A stretch of 64,000 nucleotides of DNA from assembly GCA_025201805.1 (NCBI GenBank), contig MU619264.1, forward strand, positions 171,002 through 235,001. Reading direction: 5' to 3'. The DNA is from Parasitella parasitica. Lineage: Eukaryota > Mucoromycota > Mucoromycetes > Mucorales > Mucoraceae. The translations under genes and the position numbers were made by a program. A model generated the notes under the pieces. It was not told the DNA's origin. It saw only the letters and a list, made by a program, of their open reading frames with translations, and did no database searches. Positions 46,242-57,984 of this stretch are shown here, in pieces. Position 1 is the first letter of the stretch; the number at the start of each line of letters is the position of its first letter.

Positions 46242-48846
46242 GATATGATATCAGCAAAGTTGATAAGAAGCCTAAAGAAAAAGAAAGAAAGGAATCATGA
46301 TAGAAAAGGCAGGTATTTATATGAAATAGAAATGGGCTAAAGTCACATTAATATGGATGTATAGTAAATGATGATGAGGGGTGGAAGGGGTAAGGGTTCG
46401 TACTTTATACAATATAAACATGTTTTCTGGACAAATGATCTTATTATTATTTTTTTAGGTAAGAGAGATATAATGATTATCCAGTAACACTCATTGAGGA
46501 GACTAGTGCGCCAGACTGGCCATGGGTTACGAAAGCTAATGAGCCATTATAATGAGATTAGATGGAAATCAACGATGTTGAGAATATAGCTTTAGCAACC
46601 GAGTTTTCGATATCTTTCGTACCACGAGGTCTCAAGTTTGACGATAAACGTTATCTAAAGATGCCGTTGTATATAAAATATAATCTAGACATGATAATAA
46701 ACACAAGAGCGACCAACAAGATGAAGGTGAGACGTCAATCTTTGGAGTTGCGCAACGACTACCTTTTGCAAATAATGAAACCAAATATTTTCACTATTTT
46801 GACATATACCTTTACGTGAAAAATAAAGTGGCTTAAGCCAAATAACTGTTTTTTTTACAGCAACCCATTATGAATATAAGGTTTTTCCAACTAACCTCGA
46901 CTATTCGTAGCCGTTCTAATGCATGTCGATCTGCGGAATCGTTGCATAAATCAACAAATCAAGGCAGTTTCGTCTTCCGCCATTATTACAACAAAAGTCA
47001 TATAACAGCTTGGATAATAGATTGATGAAGCTACCAACATATTTACTTATAAAAAAATATGCAGTGTATACCATGAACAGTCTTGAGAGACTTTTAAACC
47101 AGTACGCACTCATTTTCTTAAAAGTAGGATGCCATGTCAGAAACTGTAATTTCTACCAATCATTTACAGCGTATTAATGGTCATCACGACAATCTCTTTC
47201 TTGTCGTTGAAAACAACCAATCAGTGATATGTCACAATTAGAGGAATTCTGCTTTTTTATTGTATAGATTATGTCTGCTTAATGATCACCGGGGCAGAGC
47301 GAGCCTGTTGCGTTTATTGTTGTAGTTTCCCAATTGTCCTAAAGTCAGTCTCGAGATTACATATCATTGACTATATATCATTGAACTTATTTGGCATTGT
47401 TCTTAACGTGTGACGCTTCATATCAGATGCTGCTGTATTTAATTGTCTCATGATCTAAATTCTGCCCAGAACAGCTGTTTGTTTTAAGGAGGGGATTGAT
47501 TTGCGATGTTGAATCCATTTTGTATTGATCAAGTCTGTCGTAAAATCTTGAAAATAAAGTGCTGAAGAACATATAGCAAGAGAAAACAATACATTTCTTC
47601 AGTTTTTTCAATACAGTGGTTCAAGCCTAATTTACTCTATCTTGAAACCCCCTCCTACATTTTTGAAAGGATTCACGCGCTTGCGCAAAGCTAAATTGCC
47701 CAGAGAAATGAAATTAGCTTGGCTATACGTTCAAATCATATTGCAACTTTATAGTCCTTGGTGTATTTCTGAAGGCAGCTCGTTTATAGTTTTTTACAGA
47801 ATTCAATTATAATGTCAAGGCGAGCGCTTCTACCTTCTATTTTTTTGATAGTGTGTCCACAGCGTTAGATAAAACAGCCAGCAGAGTATTGTGTATAATA
47901 TTTGGATTCCAATGAATAACATATGGAGGGGCCTCTGTTACTAATTCGATAATAACATATATGATATCTGCATAGCGTCTATTTTTCCATTCACAAGAAT
48001 TCCTTACGCAGCGATCTTGAATATTTTGACTTGCAGTATTGTTTTCAGCGAGCCGGGAAGTGTGTATTTGTATTTGTATTAGTGATTCTTGGGGCTTTAT
48101 TTTTTCATCAAACCCGTGTCTGTTCAATACTTGCGTGAAATTGCAAAAGCTTGATATTGTTATACTTTAAGAACTGTAAAGAGATAAACTGCTCTATTTT
48201 GCGAATCCAAGTTACAGATACTATTACGAAAATAAATGTACAATATGTCATAGAACTTACTAAGCCCATCATTGCACTGTGCTTGCGCTTTTTTTTTATT
48301 ATGCGTGTGTCAAAAACACGTCAATGGGCTGATTTTAGGCGTGCAAAATCATTTTAAATAAATCGGCTTTGCCATTGATTCAAAGCTTGCGATCAATGTA
48401 ATTGTTTTTAAAAAGTCGCAATCTTTATTCCATATCGTGGATTATCTATTCAACATCTTGCAATAATAATTGAATAATAGAAAATGACCATATGATTAGA
48501 GCCTATTTTCTTTGTGATAACGTTTTCACTGCATATTAAGACTTATGTATCGAATGGCATCATTTTTGAAATAGCTGCTTCTGCCAAGAGGACATGACTG
48601 ACCTTCTTGTTTGCATGATAAAGTTGCGCATATTGCATGAATGACTTTGGTAAGAACGAGATTTTTATTACAAAATAAGGCATATGTCTTGTGAGAATAT
48701 CACGCAATCGGTATTAGTTTAATCTCAAAATATGCCACATGTACGGTACATACCCCCTCCCATCAATTGTCATCATAATAGATATGTATGAACCATCTTA
48801 TACTACATCTTTTATTTTACAGAATCGAATTAAATATACAGAAGAC
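46242..48846. other. Long spacer without a supportable gene
   Basis: About 2.6 kb. Two open frames, 85 residues at 46562-46819 (plus) and 96 residues at 47837-48127 (minus), have no recognisable motif, no good start context and AT-rich composition; they could be decayed genes or transposon debris. No RNA gene or repeat array recognised. Confidence 0.4.
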
Positions 48847-49841
48847 TCAACATAGAATACCATATAAAATCATCACTGAGGTAGCTGTAGCCACGCTCAA
48901 GGCAACAGCAATGGGCCCAAAGCTTTCTGAGATTCTCTTGCCAGCATTATAGAAACAAGTAGGGCAATAATCAGCTGTACAAAGCATATTAGCAAATAAT
49001 TCAAACAAGAACCCAATGAATACTTACATCCTGACATGGCTGAATAAGACTCTGGAGAGTAGAATGCGATAGATAATCTGGTATAAGGAGCCAACCAGCC
49101 GGGTTGAGCGGGAGCCGAGACGCCTCGTTGGTCATAGAGCTGAATTTGATACATGCCCATCATAAGAGGAGAGGCTGCAGGAACATCTTTGATTTGCCAA
49201 ACAGCACTCGTAGCAAGGCCAGGCATGGCAGTAATGGTATAGGTGACTTTGTTGGGTGCAACAGCAGCTAAAGTCAGGTTGGCTGGTTGAACTCGTAAAT
49301 CTGTAAATGACCAGACGAACGTGACATTTTCTCTGGAGTCAATGCGATATAATGGCGAAACTGATTTACTAGCGGTTGGCGTAACAAACGAGGCAGCACC
49401 GGGATAGACACTGTTGCCGTAACTTGCAGATGTTGGCAATGCATCCAGTGTGTTGTTGTTTGCTGCTCCGCTGTTTACAACGCCTGATTGTGTGGCATTG
49501 GAGGTACCGCCACTTAAAATCCCCGTTGCAATAGGCTGTTGACTTGCGGATATGGCTACTGACCCTGATGCGGCAGGGGGTTGTGTTGCAGAAGCGACCG
49601 GTGCTGCTACACTACTAGGTTGTACTGGAGCCGCATTTGATGTTATAACTGCATCTACATGAATCAATATTAATTAATTGTTCTTTAATCGACAACATTA
49701 GCTATTATTTTACCCTGAGGAACTAATTTAAATAAAATCCAAATGTCAGTATAGGGCTTGATAATATTGTGTCTGATCAATCACTGTACCTGCATTCACA
49801 ATTGCAATAAGAACAGCCAAAAATAAAGGAATGAGATGCAT
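48847..49841 (-). CDS. Secreted, probably GPI-anchored Ser/Thr-rich protein
   Basis: Exons 49841-49790, a likely 9-nt microexon 49722-49714, 49654-49028 and 48974-48847; 271 residues (268 without the microexon). Signal peptide MHLIPLFLAVLIAIVNA, then an Ala/Ser/Thr-rich stretch suited to O-glycosylation. A folded domain follows (SPLYRIDSRENVTFVWSFT, VTYTITAMPGLATSAVW, YQIQLYDQRGVSAPAQPGWL) with a short Cys pair, DYCPTCFYNAGKR. The C-terminus is hydrophobic (FGPIAVALSVATATSVMILY), fitting a GPI signal. The general shape resembles a fungal secreted domain family I have seen as DUF7137, but I cannot confirm this. The last exon is inferred from the splice sites at 48975-49027; reading through would change the C-terminus. 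Confidence 0.72.
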
Positions 49842-49855
49842 CTTTTTTGAATCTA

Positions 49856-49858
<3 letters not shown>

Positions 49859-49937
<79 letters not shown>
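49859..49937. repeat. 78-nt poly(dA) tract interrupted by TT
   Basis: A from 49859 to 49889, TT, then A from 49892 to 49937. It lies 18 nt upstream of the start of the minus-strand secreted protein gene, in its 5'UTR or promoter, and 0.4 kb from the divergent phosphatase gene. Assembly length may be unreliable. Confidence 0.85.
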
Positions 49938-49945
<8 letters not shown>

Positions 49946-50332
49946 TTTTTCAACACTTTTTATATGATATAAATTCCCTTTCGAGGTCTATTTTTGGTGC
50001 TACATAAGCCAAAAGAAATATTACAGGATAAGTATCCTCTAATAATAAACTTTTCAATTTGTACACATTTTAATTGTTTTCAAGGAAATAAAATGTCAAG
50101 CTATCATCTCAAGAGACATCTCGCGATCACTTGTCATAATTGTTGATTTGATACAAGTAAACTGATACCTTTTCGTATTATTTTAAAGTTGCCATGACAC
50201 TGAGTTTGAGTTTTGAATGTCATCTGATGATGATTGTAACGTTCTTTGATGTGGGATCTATTTTTACCAGCAAAATGTACTCCACATTTTAAGCTTCTTT
50301 TCTTTTCTCTCTCTTGTTTACTCTTAACAAAT
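49938..50332. other. Divergent promoter of the phosphatase gene
   Basis: Short AT-rich spacer between a minus-strand and a plus-strand gene, ending in a TTTTCTTTTCTCTCTCTTG pyrimidine leader before the ATG at 50333. No gene recognised. Confidence 0.45.
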
Positions 50333-51444
50333 ATGTCAGTCGAACAAGGTAAGTTTAGCGATTATTTTTTTTTTGGAAAGAGCATGTAAATGTCTTCTAG
50401 ATCGCGTTCAAGAATACCTCGATTTTGCAATCAATTTGGCCAAGGAAGCTGGTGCCATTATCAAGACCGCCGTTGATTTTCGCATGGCAGGAACAGGCTC
50501 AAATATTGAGCTAAAAAAAGAAAATCCAACAGATCTCGTGACAGAAACAGACAAAGCTGTTGAAGAATATATCAAGGAACGTCTTTCAAAGACATATCCT
50601 GATCACAAGTAATGCAAATATAGACAATTCTTCTATTTCACCAGTTCACCAATTTTGTATACAGATTTATTGGCGAAGAGACTTTTGCTAGTGGTACAAG
50701 GACAGAATTCACCCATGAACCAACTTGGATTGTTGACCCCATTGGTGAATATCTCATTTGCAATTGCCATTACAACATGCTAATTTAATCCACACAGATG
50801 GTACCACAAATTTTATCCATGGATATCCATTTGTCGCGGTTTCCATCGGCTTAACAATCAACAAGATCCCAACTATCGGTGTCGTCTTTAACCCTCTATT
50901 GAACGAGCTCTACTCAGCAGCCAAAGGCAAAGGTGCTTATCTTAACTCAACACAAAAGTTGCCATTGTTTAATCCGCCTCAGCCTTTGGTTGACTTGTCT
51001 CATTGTTTGATTGCCACCGAGGCTGGATCCGATAGATCAAAGTCTGTCATTGATGCTAAGATTGCTGCCATTCACGATATGCTTCAAAAGAAATCAGATA
51101 GGAATCCTTTTGCTGCTGAAGCTCATAGTGTTCGAACCACCGGGTCTGCTGCATTGAATTTATGCAACGTGGCCAAGGGTATCATTGATGTTTATTGGGA
51201 AGTCGGATGTTGGGAATGGGATGTAGCTGCTGCAATTGTTATTGTTACAGAGTCAGGCGGCCTTGTTCTAGAAGGCAATAATGACAAATTGAATTATGAA
51301 CCTGTCAATATCTTTTGTCGCAAGTATTTAGCTATTCGTGCTGCAAGAGACAAGGACAGTCAACTGGAAATCGCTTCTCAAATGAAAGATTTGATCCCTA
51401 CTATTGACGCACCTCGTGCTCGTGTTCCTGGAGGTTTTGAATAA
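50333..51444 (+). CDS. Inositol-1-monophosphatase
   Basis: Mg-dependent phosphatase that releases free myo-inositol from inositol-1-phosphate; cytosolic. Exons 50333-50348, 50401-50608, 50665-50744 and 50798-51444; 316 residues. Family motifs are intact: NPTDLVTETDKAVEEYI, IGEET (metal-binding Glu), WIVDPIDGTTNFIHGYPF (motif 1, residues about 97-111, split by an intron after DPI) and GCWEWDVAAAIVIVTESGG (motif 2, about 240-258). The first exon codes for only five residues (MSVEQ) plus one base. It ends 77 nt from the stop of the convergent anchor-type gene. The C-terminal extension after the domain (DAPRARVPGGFE) is polar. Confidence 0.93.
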
Positions 51445-51521
51445 TAAGACTATCATATAGAATAAAAGATTTTGATGTAAAAAGTAATGTCAAAGTAAAT
51501 TTTGTAACTTTTATTAAGACT

Positions 51522-54224
51522 TTAGAATTCATCATTTTCGCTATCATCTTCGTCTTGATCATCCTCATCCTCATCCCAATCCTCCTCATCATCACCATCT
51601 TCATCATCTTCATCATCTTCATCTTCGTCTTCATCTTCATCATCTTTATCGTCGTCATTTTCGTACTTTTTGCCTTTATACTTGTGGTGTTCGTAATCGT
51701 CGTCATTTTGTTCAAATTTACCGTTGTATTCATTTTGATGATCTATATCGCATTCCTCATCGAACTGATTATTGTCATACAACCCAAATTCAACATCGTT
51801 CTCAAAGTTGTCATCATCATTACCATCGTAGTATTCTTTTCTATGATGATGGTGGTTGTCGTCTTCACAGAATAAAATTTCTTCGTCGTGGTCATATCCT
51901 TGATGGCATTGATATTTAGTCATTGTTTCGCGATGATGATGAGTATGACATTCCGTGTCTATTGAATTAGTATTAACTAAGTGTATACGTAGCATTTGCT
52001 TCCCAACACATGCCTGTTTGAGATGAAAACATTGAAGGAACTGAAAATGAATTAGTATGGTGCGTTGGAGATTCAGTTGAATCTGTAATATCTCCACTGA
52101 AGCTATAACTGCTTGAACTGCTTGAACCGCTTGAGCTCATTGAACTGCTTAAATTGCTTTCAGAGCTGCTTGAGTTGCTCTCTGTATTAATGCTCTCTTC
52201 ACTACTGCTACTACCGCTCGCTTCACTTCTACTACTGCCGTTATTTTCAGTCCTATTGCTGCTGCTATCTTCGCTGTTGTTACTGCTCTCGGCGCTACTG
52301 CCGCTTTCGCTACTATTGCTGTTCTCATCACTGCTACTACTCTCATAACTGCTGCTACTCTCATCACTGCCACTGCTCTCAGCACTGCTGCTAATCTCAT
52401 CACTGCTGCTACTCTCATCACTGCTACTGCTACTGCTCTCATCACTGCTAGTACTTTCGGCACTGCTGCTAATCTCCTCACTACTGCTACTCTCCTCGCT
52501 GCTGCTACTCTCCTCACTGCTGCTACTCTCCTCGCTGCTGCTACTCTCCTCGCTGCTGCTACTCTCCTCACTGCTGCTACTCTCCTCGCTGCTGCTACTC
52601 TCCTCGCTGCTGCTAATCTCATCGCTGCTGCTAATCTCATCGCTGCTACTAATCTCATCGCTGCTACTGGCAGAGCTACTCATTGAACTAACACTTTCAG
52701 AACTACTTGAGAAATCGGGGGGCAAAGGAATAACATCATAAGTGTCATCCAAAAATATGGGAACACAGACATTTGTTGTTAGACAACTACCGCCGATGGC
52801 TTGATAATCGTGAATCTCTATGCCACTTCCAGCCCAGTGATAGTTGTTTGCAAAGACCTGTCCAGCAAAAGCACCTGTGTTAGAATCTAGAATATCACCT
52901 ATTGTATTAAAAGATAATCCGTTATTAGCACTGAGATTCTACTGATTTCTGCGCGTATGCGTATATAGTTGTACATGTACCTTCTGGCATCAGAGTCAGC
53001 CCCCCAAGTTGACCACCTGTGTTTCTGTTGACCTGAAAAGAGCCACTGGTATAATAACCCTCATTGTCTGCAGGATAAAAGTTGAGAACAGTACTGCAGA
53101 CTGTCATGCTATGACTTGGCAGATTTCCTTGGATTGTGATGGCAGTGTTTACCAAAACGGGAATCTATATATTGAATTTGCTTATTAGATACAGTTACAT
53201 GTTCTGGACCGATATATGATCTTACATTGATAATCAATCGAGAGGGCCAAGACATGCCTATAGGACCATTCCAGTTACCCTTTCCAAAGTAAATAGCATC
53301 CGGCGACGAAAAATTGGGGCTGTATGTGCAATTGCGGCAAGTGCCAAATGTAATAACTTCGTAGTCAATGACAGTATCCGCAAGTCTCGTCAGTACGCCT
53401 TCCGAATCGAGATGCAGAGTGGGTGGTATCACAGAAAATTGCTGAGAGGCAGCAATGGCATTCAGCTGTACCTGAGTGAAATTAAAATAGCCTGTGCCTC
53501 TATCGTTGTATACGGGACATCCACTATCTTGCTGCACTATACTGCTAATGTCAGCACCTGCTGGTAGGAATGTAGCTCCATGTACGTGTATGTCACTATA
53601 TTTGTAATCAGAGCCCCAAGTACCCAAAACGAGGCCATAACCAGCCAAATTGTTTTCGACGTCGGTACAATCTGCACCATGATTAGCATTGACGGTGTAG
53701 GCATGCGCTGAAAAGGCTCCTCGTACTGCAAGTGGGCCTAGGATATCTTGAGCCTCTGAAGTGATAAAGTCACCAAAGAATACGGCATTAAATCTATTAT
53801 ACTAGCATATCTGGATTATTATGACTAGAAACTTTATATTTATTTAATCACTTACAACTTGTGTTGCTTTGCTTGAACTACACGCAAGACCTACTCTTGT
53901 AAGATTTCCTGCCAAATTCTTATCAAAATATGGTACGTTTTTACGTGGTGGCGGCGAAGGGTTAGGTGTTTCACTTTCATCATCTATTATGGCTGATGTT
54001 GTTGATCTCAGTCCACTCTCTGATGTTGTTGTAATTCTTGGTTCACATATCTGTTGATGATGGTGGTGATTACGATGGTGCTTGTGATGTTGTTGCTTGT
54101 ATTTTGATTCATGGCTAAGCCAGCTTTTCCAATTACTCTTTTTTTTCCAGAACTTATCCCACGCTAGTGTTTCTTGCACTGCTAGCAATGCTATCGCAGC
54201 TAGCACAAGTATTATAGACTTCAT
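51522..54224 (-). CDS. Secreted choice-of-anchor-A-like protein with Ser/Glu repeats and acidic tail
   Basis: Exons 54224-53856, 53801-53226, 53164-52981, 52898-52014 and 51958-51522; 816 residues. Signal peptide MKSIILVLAAIALLAVQETLA, then a His-rich linker. The folded domain begins FNAVFFGDFITSEAQDILGP and AVRGAFSAHAYTVNA and continues to GAFAGQVFANNYHWAGSGIE; this looks like the choice-of-anchor-A adhesion domain known mainly in bacteria and found in some fungi. Next comes about 200 residues of Ser with SSSSEE hexapeptide repeats, then an Asp/Glu/His-rich tail ending DEDDSENDEF. The last intron (51959-52013) requires a GC donor (AG/GCATGT). There is no hydrophobic C-terminus, so it is probably soluble or wall-bound. 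Likely extracellular, possibly calcium-binding; function not known. Confidence 0.75.
52470..52665. repeat. 18-bp minisatellite coding SSSSEE (minus strand)
   Basis: About eight to ten near-identical 18-nt units (CTACTCTCCTCGCTGCTG on this strand) inside exon 4 of the anchor-type protein, flanked by diverged units that read SSSDEI and SSDESS. Units differ at single silent or Glu/Asp positions, which points to in-place expansion. Confidence 0.85.
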
Positions 54225-55252
54225 ACGAGTATGTTTAAGGAGGCTTGTTTGATATAGATTTAAACAAAAAGGTGAAAAGAGAGATACAGATTAATTGATC
54301 GTTCGCCAAGTTATTTATTATTTTTTTTTGCGAGAATATTTGAAAATATGTCAAATATTTGGTATGTAAACAACAGGAATATATGTCGAGAATTGGAATA
54401 CATTATAAACAGAGAGGATATATGGTAGAACTGGCTGTAATGGCGCTGGTTAACTGCATTTCAAGGATATATAATATTATTCTTATTTTAAGGTTCATTC
54501 GAAAGCTTCAAACTATAATAGCGTGCTATACTCCATATTCTAAAATCGATTTGTGCAATGTGAGCACGATGAATACAAAGTTTAAACAACAGCTCAAGCT
54601 TGGTCCTTGTAAATTTGTGTTACAAATATTAAAAAGTTGCAACACAATTATTGACATTCAAGCAAATTTCAGTATACTATGGAATTTACTACGAAAATAT
54701 ATTTGTTACTATTTTTTATACTAATAGCGTCTGAATCATTCCTAAAAATCCATTAAGGGCAAATTGCGTTACAGTTCATGTCGTAATTGATCTGCTACTC
54801 CATAACTCAAACTCTTGACCTTTGATCGCGTTTTTGGCCGAATCAAGATTAAATAGGTTCCTCACTATCGTAAATTTATTTTTGGTACATTTGTATAAAA
54901 TAAAGGATAAATATTTTGATCATGATTTTCATGAATGTCCTTATGCAGCCGTAATTGGGATAACCTAGTGTTACTATTTTATGTAAACCCTCCAGAGAAA
55001 AATTTTCTTGCTGCTAGTAACTAAGACTACTTCGATTTGTACTTCATTTGTATATGATTAGCGTATTTAGTATTTTATATAATAAAGCAACATATGGACC
55101 AGGAAAAGATCTTTTTTTTTATTCCTGTCCTCTAATACACGTCTTTAATATTTGATTTATCATATATATTTACCAAATAATACAGATAACCCTGATCAAG
55201 ACACGGAGTCCTTCTGAACATTTCGTAATCACCATTCACATAATAGCACAAA
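54225..55252. other. Divergent spacer of two surface-protein genes
   Basis: AT-rich promoter region between the anchor-type and the mucin-like genes. A 121-residue open frame at 54359-54724 is Ile/Tyr/Lys-rich as expected from AT-rich noise and is not called. No other feature recognised. Confidence 0.4.
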
Positions 55253-57587
55253 ATGAAGCGTTATAGCGTTGAATGTATGGCCTTGTTACTCATATTGGCA
55301 TACATCTACGGAAATCAAGCTACTGCAGTTATGGTAAAAGGTATTTCTCAAGCAATGATTGGAATTATGTATGTATATTCATTTGTTAAGCAGACTGTGA
55401 GAAGCTTGATACAATCTCCCCCAGAAAATACTATCTCCAGCTTTCTAATTTCAATTGCACAGGTAAATATATTATATTTAATATATTAATGTAGCACTAC
55501 TAATGATCCCTCTTAAAGCTAGGATGGTGACAACAATAAATGGCAAGAATAGATTAATTGAACGAGGACTGGCAGATCTGGGAACTCCTACAGAGACTAA
55601 GAATTATGGCACTTACAAGACTAGCCAAGATAGTGCAACCAAAACTAACACTCATTCAGTATCGGACACTCATGCTGATGAGACATACAAGGGTAGTTCA
55701 GGACAACAACAAGGCAATACCTCTAGCAAACATCAATCTAATACCAGTAGTGACGATAGTAATCAAAACCACAACGTAGTAGACAATGATACAACTCGCG
55801 GTAGTGGCGCTTTTAAAGAAAAGCCTACCAATTCATCTAATAATTCTTATGAAAGCGCTCAACCAACTCAAACAGAGAAAGACTCTGATAATGGTGATGA
55901 GAGCCCCTCCCATACAAAAGAGTATGCAACAGACGACGAAAAAAGTAGCAATACCAATACTCACGGCCATGCTACATCTTCTGTAAAGAAAGATGATGAT
56001 CCAAATGACGACCCAACAGATGCAAGCCCTGCTAGTGCTACTCGCGACTATTCGCGTCAAAACACATCTGAAGTACTTGCTGAACCTACTACTGAAGAAG
56101 GTGCTAGTGGTAGCCATGAGCATGAACGTATCACTAAATGGCAATCTCTTAGTATCACTGCTGAATCCACTTTTAATAACGAACCTGCCACCACCACTGC
56201 AAAAGAAGAAACAACAAGACGTTGGAAAACTACATATGGTGAGCCTACACACATCATAGTTACGACAGCCAGTGACATTGCATCCAAAGAATGGGAAAAG
56301 ACTACTACTACTACTACTACTACTGCCGTTACCATGGATTGGAAACCAGTTGCTACTGACCATGACAAAACCGCCACTACTTGGAAGCCTACAGCAACTA
56401 CTGATGACCCCGAAAGTTTGAGTGCCACCCAAGTTAAAGAGGAAACAATCACATCTATGTCCAAACCTAGCGCTGCAACCGAAAAAGTGCCAGCAACAGA
56501 AGAAACACAAAAAACAGACATAAAGACAACTACAGTCTCTATTTTATCGTCAGTAACAAGTGTTGATAATGCTTATTTATCTTCATATTTATCTGGCATC
56601 CTTAACACTGATTCTGCAGCAGTTCATCACCAGCAGACCGCTTCACAAACTATTACTACCAATATCGCAATCAATGAAATAGCTTCCTCTGCTGCGGCTG
56701 CTGCTGCTACCACATCCGATCGTTTCCAAGCTATCAGTCATGCCGTAACATCTAATACAGAGCACCTCTCTTTTGCAATGGCAGACTCGCCTGCAACTAA
56801 CAATGCAGAGACCTCTCAAGATATAACGCCTACTAAATCAAGCAGCTCCATCTACTATCCTAGTTTTACTCGATCTTTTTCGGTTGCTTCATCGACTGCC
56901 ACCCCAATGCTAGTCTTGGGGTCATCTACAGAATGTACATCTGACCCTCATGCTGTTGATGAAAAGTGTACATTCGAGTACTTTTGTAACGCAGCCACGC
57001 ATTCGTGCGTCTTTCTGTTGCAAAATGACAGCGCCTGCTATGAAAGCTTCCAATGTGCCTCTAGCTACTGCACAGATCACATTTGTGCGGCAGCGCCTGA
57101 AGCGGTGCAGCCTAACCAGGGCGGCAGAATTGCTGGTGCAACGGTTGGATGTGTAGTTGGAGCAGCTATTTTGTTGTTTGGGCTTATTCGTTGGCGTAAG
57201 CGCTCTCAGACAATTAATCGTAGAATGAACAAATTCCACAGCAATGCGAGGCCCTTCTATGATGCAACTACGACCATCTTGCCAGCTATTGGGAGCACTG
57301 TAACGCCAAATTACACCAATCAAGGCGCTACCCGGCTTTCAAAATACAACTTTTTGGCTCACATGCTGAATCCAGAACCCCCAATGACAGGACAACAACA
57401 ACCATATCGATCTGCTTCAAATGCCGATCATTACGCGATCCCGGCTGCAGCTGCAGAAGGAGGGGCTGCTATGGTCGAACAAGTAGACTACAACCCTTTC
57501 AGAGCCCTGCACACTGATTCATGGACTGAAGAAGACCACCAGTCTCTTGAAAGATCAGAAACCAAGACATTCTACAGCTACATCTAG
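55253..57587 (+). CDS. Mucin-like type I membrane protein with Cys-rich juxtamembrane domain
   Basis: Exons 55253-55340, 55394-55462 and 55519-57587; 741 residues. N-terminal signal sequence (CMALLLILAYIYGNQATA), then a short part with two cysteines (KDCEKLDTISPR, LSNFNC). About 450 residues of Ser/Thr-rich, repeat-poor sequence follow, including eight Thr in a row. At about 524-578 eight cysteines form a small domain (CTSDPHAVDEKC, FCNAATHSCVF, CYESFQCASSYCTDHIC) resembling dickkopf-type cysteine domains. One membrane helix (GRIAGATVGCVVGAAILLFG, about 587-611) is followed by RWRKRS and a cytosolic tail of about 130 residues with YNPFRAL. The layout is that of fungal surface mucin sensors such as Msb2 or WSC proteins; no orthology claimed. 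Exon 2 was chosen because it alone keeps frame and adds cysteines. Confidence 0.75.
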
Positions 57588-57984
57588 GCTTTCTTGGCGA
57601 AAACTACAAAAGTTGCCTAATTTGGGACCTGCGCAAAATTTCAGTGTTATTCTATAAAACAATAAAAACGATGCTGTGTTATAAATAGCAACAGACATGT
57701 CAAGCGCTTGGACAATCAACTATTTACAATGTAATGTTATTATATAATATTGCTGTTGTTGTAGCGCGAAAGCACCACTAAAAATAGCATTGATAATAAT
57801 CATTTATTAGTGGAGTTCTGTCTGATCCAAAAATACTGATAACCTTTTTTTTTTTTGCACCACCACATCGTTTGCAATTAATTTTCCTTTCTTCTTTTGT
57901 CTAGTTACTTTTTTCATTTTTTTCATTTCTTAATTTTTCTCCTCTTTTTCCCTTTCGCTTTCTTTCCACGACAATACCAAAAAA
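57588..57984. other. Spacer and NIPA promoter
   Basis: Short intergenic region. A strong pyrimidine tract (57895-57968) precedes the NIPA ATG, typical of a fungal leader. No gene recognised. Confidence 0.45.

Noticed and set aside
46562-46819. 85-residue plus-strand frame
   Set aside because: AT-rich residues, no motif, no promoter signal; could be debris but cannot be supported.
52149-52658. Arg/Ala/Val repeat frame of 169 residues
   Set aside because: Out-of-frame reading of the SSSSEE minisatellite.
54359-54724. 121-residue plus-strand frame
   Set aside because: Composition dominated by Ile, Tyr, Lys and Leu as expected from AT-rich noise; no ATG start in good context.
55833-56521. Long minus-strand frames opposite the mucin-like gene
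   Set aside because: Antisense of Ser/Thr codons; Cys/Val-rich product without any family likeness.
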